Positions 57,648-64,000 of a DNA stretch of 64,000 nt are shown here, piece by piece. The stretch's first letter is position 1. The number at the start of each line of letters is the position of its first letter. Under the pieces are notes generated by a model. That model saw nothing but the letters and a program-made list of their open reading frames with translations. It made no database searches and was not told where the DNA came from. The DNA comes from Comamonadaceae bacterium OH2545_COT-014 (GTDB taxonomy: Bacteria > Pseudomonadota > Gammaproteobacteria > Burkholderiales > Burkholderiaceae_C), in assembly GCA_003859965.1 (NCBI GenBank), contig RQYR01000012.1, positions 34,801 through 98,800 on the forward strand, read 5' to 3'. Made by a program: the position numbers and the translations under genes.

Positions 57648-58955
57648 ATGGCAGACATCCGAAGCAACTTCCTGGGTATCCGCAGCCCCAACCCGTTCTG
57701 GCTGGCTTCGGCCCCGCCAACGGACAAGGAAATCAACGTCGTGCGCGCGTTTGAAGCTGGCTGGGGCGGCGTGGTCTGGAAAACACTGGGCGAAGACCCG
57801 CCCGTGGTCAACGTCAGCGGCCCGCGCTACAGCACGTTGATGTCGCAGGACCGGCGCGTGATCGGGCTGAACAACATCGAACTCATCAGCGACCGGCCTC
57901 TGGCCACCAACCTGGAGGAGATCCGCCGCGTCAAGCGCAACTGGCCCGACCGCGCCATGATCGTCTCGCTCATGGTGCCGTGCGTGGAAGAGAGCTGGAA
58001 GCGCATCCTGCCCATGGTGGAGGACACGGGCGCCGACGGCATCGAGCTGAACTTCGGCTGCCCGCACGGCATGAGCGAGCGCGGCATGGGCGCGGCCGTG
58101 GGCCAGGTGCCCGAGTACATCCAGATGGTCACCGCCTGGTGCAAGCATTACTCGCGCCTGCCGGTCATCGTCAAGCTCACGCCCAACATCACCGACGTGC
58201 GCTTTCCCGCGCGCGCGGCCAAGGCCGGCGGGGCGGACGCGGTAAGCCTGATCAACACCATCAACTCCGTGATGGGGGTCGATCTGGACAAGATGGCCAT
58301 GTCGCCCAACACCGATGGCTGGGGCTCGCACGGCGGCTACTGCGGCCCGGCCGTCAAGCCCATTGCGCTGAACATGGTGGCCGAGATCGCGCGCGACGCG
58401 GAAACGGCGGGCCTGCCCATCAGCGGCATTGGCGGCATCACCACCTGGCGCGACGCGGCCGAGTTCATCGCCCTGGGCTGCGGCACGGTGCAGGTGTGCA
58501 CGGCGGCCATGGTGTATGGCTTCAAGATCGTGCAGGACATGTGCGACGGCCTGTCCAACTTCATGGACGCGCACGGCTACGCCACGCTGGAGGACTTCCG
58601 CGGCCGCGCCGTGCCCACGGTGAAGGATTGGAAGCAGCTCAACCTCAACCACGTGGAAAAGGCCGTTATCAACCAGGACGCTTGCATCCAGTGCGGACGC
58701 TGCCATGTGGTGTGCGAAGACACCTCGCACCAGGCCATCTTCTACCACCACGAAGGCGGCGAGCGCCGCTTCGAGGTGAACGAAGCCGAATGCGTGGGCT
58801 GCAACCTGTGCGTGTCCATCTGCCCCGTGCCCGGCTGCATCACGCTGCGCAGCCTGACACCAGGTGAGCAGGACGTGCGCACGGGCATGACCATCAGCGA
58901 CCAGTACGCCAACTGGACGACCCATCCCAACAACCCGCAACGCGTGTCGGCGTGA
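57648..58955 (+). CDS. preA: NAD-dependent dihydropyrimidine dehydrogenase subunit PreA
   Basis: 435 residues. FMN TIM barrel: IRSNFLGIRSPNPFWLASAPPTDKEINVVRAFEAGWGGVVWKTLG, ELNFGCPHGMSERGMGAAVGQ (catalytic Cys region), VIVKLTPNITDVRFPARAAKAGGADAVSLINTINSVMGVDLD, and PISGIGGITTWRDAAEFIALGCGTVQVCTAAM. The C-terminal ferredoxin domain has two 4Fe-4S motifs, CIQCGRCHVVCED and CVGCNLCVSICPV. Reduces uracil and thymine to the 5,6-dihydro forms. AAGGAG before the ATG. Confidence 0.96.
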   Translation: MADIRSNFLGIRSPNPFWLASAPPTDKEINVVRAFEAGWGGVVWKTLGEDPPVVNVSGPRYSTLMSQDRRVIGLNNIELISDRPLATNLEEIRRVKRNWPDRAMIVSLMVPCVEESWKRILPMVEDTGADGIELNFGCPHGMSERGMGAAVGQVPEYIQMVTAWCKHYSRLPVIVKLTPNITDVRFPARAAKAGGADAVSLINTINSVMGVDLDKMAMSPNTDGWGSHGGYCGPAVKPIALNMVAEIARDAETAGLPISGIGGITTWRDAAEFIALGCGTVQVCTAAMVYGFKIVQDMCDGLSNFMDAHGYATLEDFRGRAVPTVKDWKQLNLNHVEKAVINQDACIQCGRCHVVCEDTSHQAIFYHHEGGERRFEVNEAECVGCNLCVSICPVPGCITLRSLTPGEQDVRTGMTISDQYANWTTHPNNPQRVSA

Positions 58956-59017
58956 ACGCCGTCGCCGGTCCTTGACCCTTGCGCCGCCCGCACCGGGCGG
59001 CGCGCCGGAGGTGCACG

Positions 59018-61932
<2,915 letters not shown>

Positions 61933-61967
61933 CCCACCCACTTCCGAACGCCAAGGAGCAACGCACC

Positions 61968-63215
61968 ATGACTACATCCACCGACAAGCTGCGCATCAAC
62001 GGCCAACGCCTGTGGGCCTCGCTGATGGAACTGGCCGAAATCGGCGCCACGCCCAAAGGCGGCGTCTGCCGCCTGACCCTCACGGACCTGGACAAGCAGG
62101 GGCGCGACCTGGTCACGCGCTGGGCGCGCGAAGCCGGCATGAGCGTGACCATCGACAAGATCGGCAACGGCTTCATGCGCCGCCCTGGGCGCAACAACAG
62201 CCTGCCGCCCATCATGACTGGCAGCCACATCGACACCCAGCCCACCGGCGGCAAATTCGACGGCAACTACGGCGTGCTGGCCGGGCTGGAAGTGGTGCGC
62301 ACCCTGAATGACCACGGCATCGAAACCGAGGCGCCCATTGAGGTGGCCTTCTGGACCAACGAGGAAGGCTCGCGCTTCGTGCCCGTGATGATGGGTTCCG
62401 GCGTGTTCGCCAAGGCCTTCACGCTGGAACACGCCTACGCCGCCACCGACACCGAGGGCAAGACCGTCAAGGGCGAGTTGGAACGCATCGGCTACGTGGG
62501 CGACGAGGAGCCGGGCGACCACCCCATCGGCGCCTACTTCGAGGCACACATCGAGCAAGGCCCGGTGCTCGAAGACAACCGCAAGACCATCGGCGTGGTC
62601 AGCGGCGTGCTCGGCATCCGCTGGTACGACTGCACCGTCACCGGCATGGAAGCGCACGCCGGCCCCACCCCCATGGCCCTGCGCAAGGACGCGCTGCAAG
62701 TGGCCACGCGGCTGATGCAGGAAGTAGTGGCCTGCGCCCACCGCCACCCGCCGCACGGGCGCGGCACCGTGGGCATGGTGCAGGTGCACCCCAACAGCCG
62801 CAATGTCATTCCCGGCCAGGTCAAGTTCAGCATCGACCTGCGCAACGCCAGCGACGCCGAATGCGACGCCATGGACGCCGACATCCGCGCCGTGGCCAAG
62901 CGCATCAGCGAGGAAACCGGTCTGCCCATCCAGATCGAGCTGGTCAGCAGCTACCCCGCCCAGCCCTTCCACGACGAATGCGTGCAGGCCGTGCAGCGCG
63001 CCGCCGAGCAGCTGGGCTACAGCCACATGCCCGCCGTCTCCGGCGCCGGGCACGACGCGGTGTACATGGCACGGCTGGCTCCCTCCGGCATGGTCTTCAT
63101 CCCCTGCAAGGACGGCATCAGCCACAACGAAATCGAATCGGCCACGCCCGAGGACATCGAAGCTGGCTGCAACGTGCTGCTGCACGCCATGCTGGAGCGG
63201 GCCAAGGCCGTTTAG
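61968..63215 (+). CDS. Zn-dependent N-carbamoyl amidohydrolase (beta-ureidopropionase/HyuC-like)
   Basis: 415 residues, M20-like. Metal and substrate motifs: TGSHIDTQPTGGKFDGNYGVLAGLEVVRTLND, VAFWTNEEGSRFVPVMMGSGVFA, FEAHIEQGPVLEDNRKTIGVVSGVLGIRWYDCTVTGMEAHAGPTPMALRKDA, SGAGHDAVYMARLAPSGMVFIPCKDGISHNEIE. It hydrolyses N-carbamoyl-beta-alanine to beta-alanine, CO2 and ammonia. The ATG at 61968 has AAGGAG upstream; the very long frame through the dihydropyrimidinase gene is a frame artefact. Last gene of the pre-hyd operon. Confidence 0.93.
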   Translation: MTTSTDKLRINGQRLWASLMELAEIGATPKGGVCRLTLTDLDKQGRDLVTRWAREAGMSVTIDKIGNGFMRRPGRNNSLPPIMTGSHIDTQPTGGKFDGNYGVLAGLEVVRTLNDHGIETEAPIEVAFWTNEEGSRFVPVMMGSGVFAKAFTLEHAYAATDTEGKTVKGELERIGYVGDEEPGDHPIGAYFEAHIEQGPVLEDNRKTIGVVSGVLGIRWYDCTVTGMEAHAGPTPMALRKDALQVATRLMQEVVACAHRHPPHGRGTVGMVQVHPNSRNVIPGQVKFSIDLRNASDAECDAMDADIRAVAKRISEETGLPIQIELVSSYPAQPFHDECVQAVQRAAEQLGYSHMPAVSGAGHDAVYMARLAPSGMVFIPCKDGISHNEIESATPEDIEAGCNVLLHAMLERAKAV

Positions 63216-63245
63216 CAGGCACCTCCTGCCGCCACACAACTTCAG

Positions 63246-63269
63246 CGGGGTTCGATGAACCCCGTTTTT
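63246..63269 (+). terminator. Rho-independent terminator of the pyrimidine operon
   Basis: CGGGGTTC (63246-63253) pairs with GAACCCCG (63257-63264) around a GAT loop and is followed by five T residues. Located 31 bp after the carbamoylase stop. Confidence 0.9.
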
Positions 63270-63281
63270 GCGGCCATTGTC

Positions 63282-63308
63282 TTTGATTCAAAAAATATAG
63301 CAATAAAC
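63282..63308. repeat. AT-rich patch with ATAGC, between terminator and IS
   Basis: TTTGATTCAAAAAATATAGC is an AT-rich stretch of the kind seen at 2020 and 19806 in this window, and similar in style to the GCTAT elements at 16133 and 28748. It is the only remarkable sequence between the pyrimidine operon terminator and the insertion sequence. Relationship among these patches is tentative. Confidence 0.35.
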
Positions 63309-63350
63309 AACGCCCCTTCTGCCCTGGCGGCCCATTGATGCATCAACCTA

Positions 63351-64000
63351 GTGTGGTGTCTCACAAGTCCGCATCAAATTATCCTGCTAGCAGCTCGCGC
63401 CACTGATGCGAGGATTGTGTCGGCGCTCTTGTGCCAAATGAGTGGCTTGGGATTTTCATTGTGACGATCGATGTAGTCCCGGATCGCTTGTTCCAGATCG
63501 GCCACGCTGGTATGGGCACTTCGCTTGATCCACTTGATCCACTGCTGGCTGATCTGACTGAAGAAGCGCTCGACCAGATTGAGCCATGACGCAGAAGTTG
63601 GGGTGAAGTGCACGTGGTAGCGAGGACGGGCGGCCAACCATGCACGAACCTTTTCGGTCTTGTGCGTGCCGTAGTTGTCCATGATCAGGTGAACCTCTTG
63701 CTCGCCCGGCACCACCGCATCGATGGTTTTGAGAAACTGGACAAACTCCACGCTGCGATGGCGGCGCTTGAGTTGCCCGATCACTTTTCCGGTAGCCACA
63801 TCCAGCGCCGCAAACAGCGATGTCGTCCCATGTCGTTTGTAGTCGTGGGTGTGCGTGGCCGGTTTGCCAAAAGTCAGCGGCAAGCCTGGCTGGGTGCGCT
63901 CGAGCGCTTGAATCTGGCTCTTTTCGTCCACGCACAACACCAGCGCCCTGTCCGGTGGGTCCAGATACAGCCCCACGACGTCACGCACTTTCTCCACGAA
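63351..64000 (-). mobile_element. IS630-family insertion sequence, partial (runs off the window)
   Basis: Contains the 3' part of a transposase gene and one end. IS630-type elements insert at TA dinucleotides, and a TA at 63349-63350 followed by GTGTGGTGTCTCACAAGTCC is the probable boundary. The other terminal repeat lies beyond the window, so the repeat cannot be verified here. The element sits just past the pyrimidine operon and interrupts no recognised gene. Confidence 0.65.
63374..64000 (-). CDS. IS630-family DDE transposase, C-terminal part
   Basis: At least 208 residues, open at the window edge; the N-terminal HTH part is missing. RNase-H-like catalytic core: [24 protein letters not shown] (first Asp), [20 protein letters not shown] (second Asp, DNYGTHK) and [24 protein letters not shown] (Glu). 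These DDE motifs are typical of the IS630 family widely found in Comamonadaceae. No frameshift is seen in the visible part. Confidence 0.9.
   Translation of the reverse strand, partial: FVEKVRDVVGLYLDPPDRALVLCVDEKSQIQALERTQPGLPLTFGKPATHTHDYKRHGTTSLFAALDVATGKVIGQLKRRHRSVEFVQFLKTIDAVVPGEQEVHLIMDNYGTHKTEKVRAWLAARPRYHVHFTPTSASWLNLVERFFSQISQQWIKWIKRSAHTSVADLEQAIRDYIDRHNENPKPLIWHKSADTILASVARAASRII

Overview
The window is about 64 kb of very GC-rich bacterial chromosome. Its gene content and gene order fit the family Comamonadaceae (Betaproteobacteria, Burkholderiales; relatives of Acidovorax, Comamonas and Alicycliphilus). Supporting signs are cyaY divergent from lptM-lysA, a compact type II secretion operon, a PreT/PreA pyrimidine route with beta-alanine:pyruvate transaminase, and short AT-rich elements ending in GCTAT/ATAGC. 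This placement is an inference; no rRNA or other marker gene is present. I saw no tRNA, rRNA or CRISPR array.

Layout. (1) 64-1928: cyaY, then lptM-lysA on the other strand. (2) 2228-8150: an O-antigen ABC exporter (Wzm/Wzt) with a methyltransferase, a parvulin-type isomerase, and a large exported surface protein of unknown function. (3) 8331-19718: a type II secretion operon in the order gspE-F-G-H-I-J-K-L-M-(C/N-like)-D plus a small lipoprotein, all on the minus strand. (4) 19876-32001: a nucleotide-sugar and glycan cluster. It holds rmlB, rmlD, rmlA and rmlC for dTDP-L-rhamnose. It also holds a tightly coupled unit for a dTDP-3-acetamido-3,6-dideoxyhexose (DegT-type aminotransferase, fused acetyltransferase/ketoisomerase) with GtrB, GtrA and a large membrane protein that would load, flip and transfer a lipid-linked sugar. 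A low-GC pair on the opposite strand, a GH24 muramidase and an LprI-like protein, splits rmlB from rmlD. (5) 32126-43432: a NarL-type regulator, a CshA-like lipoprotein, a DUF3108 protein, a helical-repeat protein, an acyl-CoA-binding protein, htpX, argE, a kinase fusion, gdhA and a tandem lysozyme-inhibitor-like (ACP) protein. (6) 43570-63215: a catabolic region. PreT/PreA, dihydropyrimidinase and a carbamoylase would turn uracil into beta-alanine. The beta-alanine transaminase and MmsA would carry it on to acetyl-CoA. An NCS1 permease, a LivHMGF-type ABC importer, an M81 metallopeptidase and three regulators (LysR, GntR/FCD, RutR-like TetR) are interleaved. (7) 63351-64000: the end of an IS630-family insertion sequence that runs out of the window.

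The items most worth a second look are the muramidase/LprI-like cassette that interrupts the rhamnose genes (a candidate antibacterial effector-immunity pair), the self-contained lipid-linked amino-sugar module, the tandem ACP-type lysozyme inhibitor, a 164-bp foldback element upstream of gdhA, and several clean palindromes that look like operators for the neighbouring regulators. All functional statements come from motifs, lengths and context read by eye; no database search was run.
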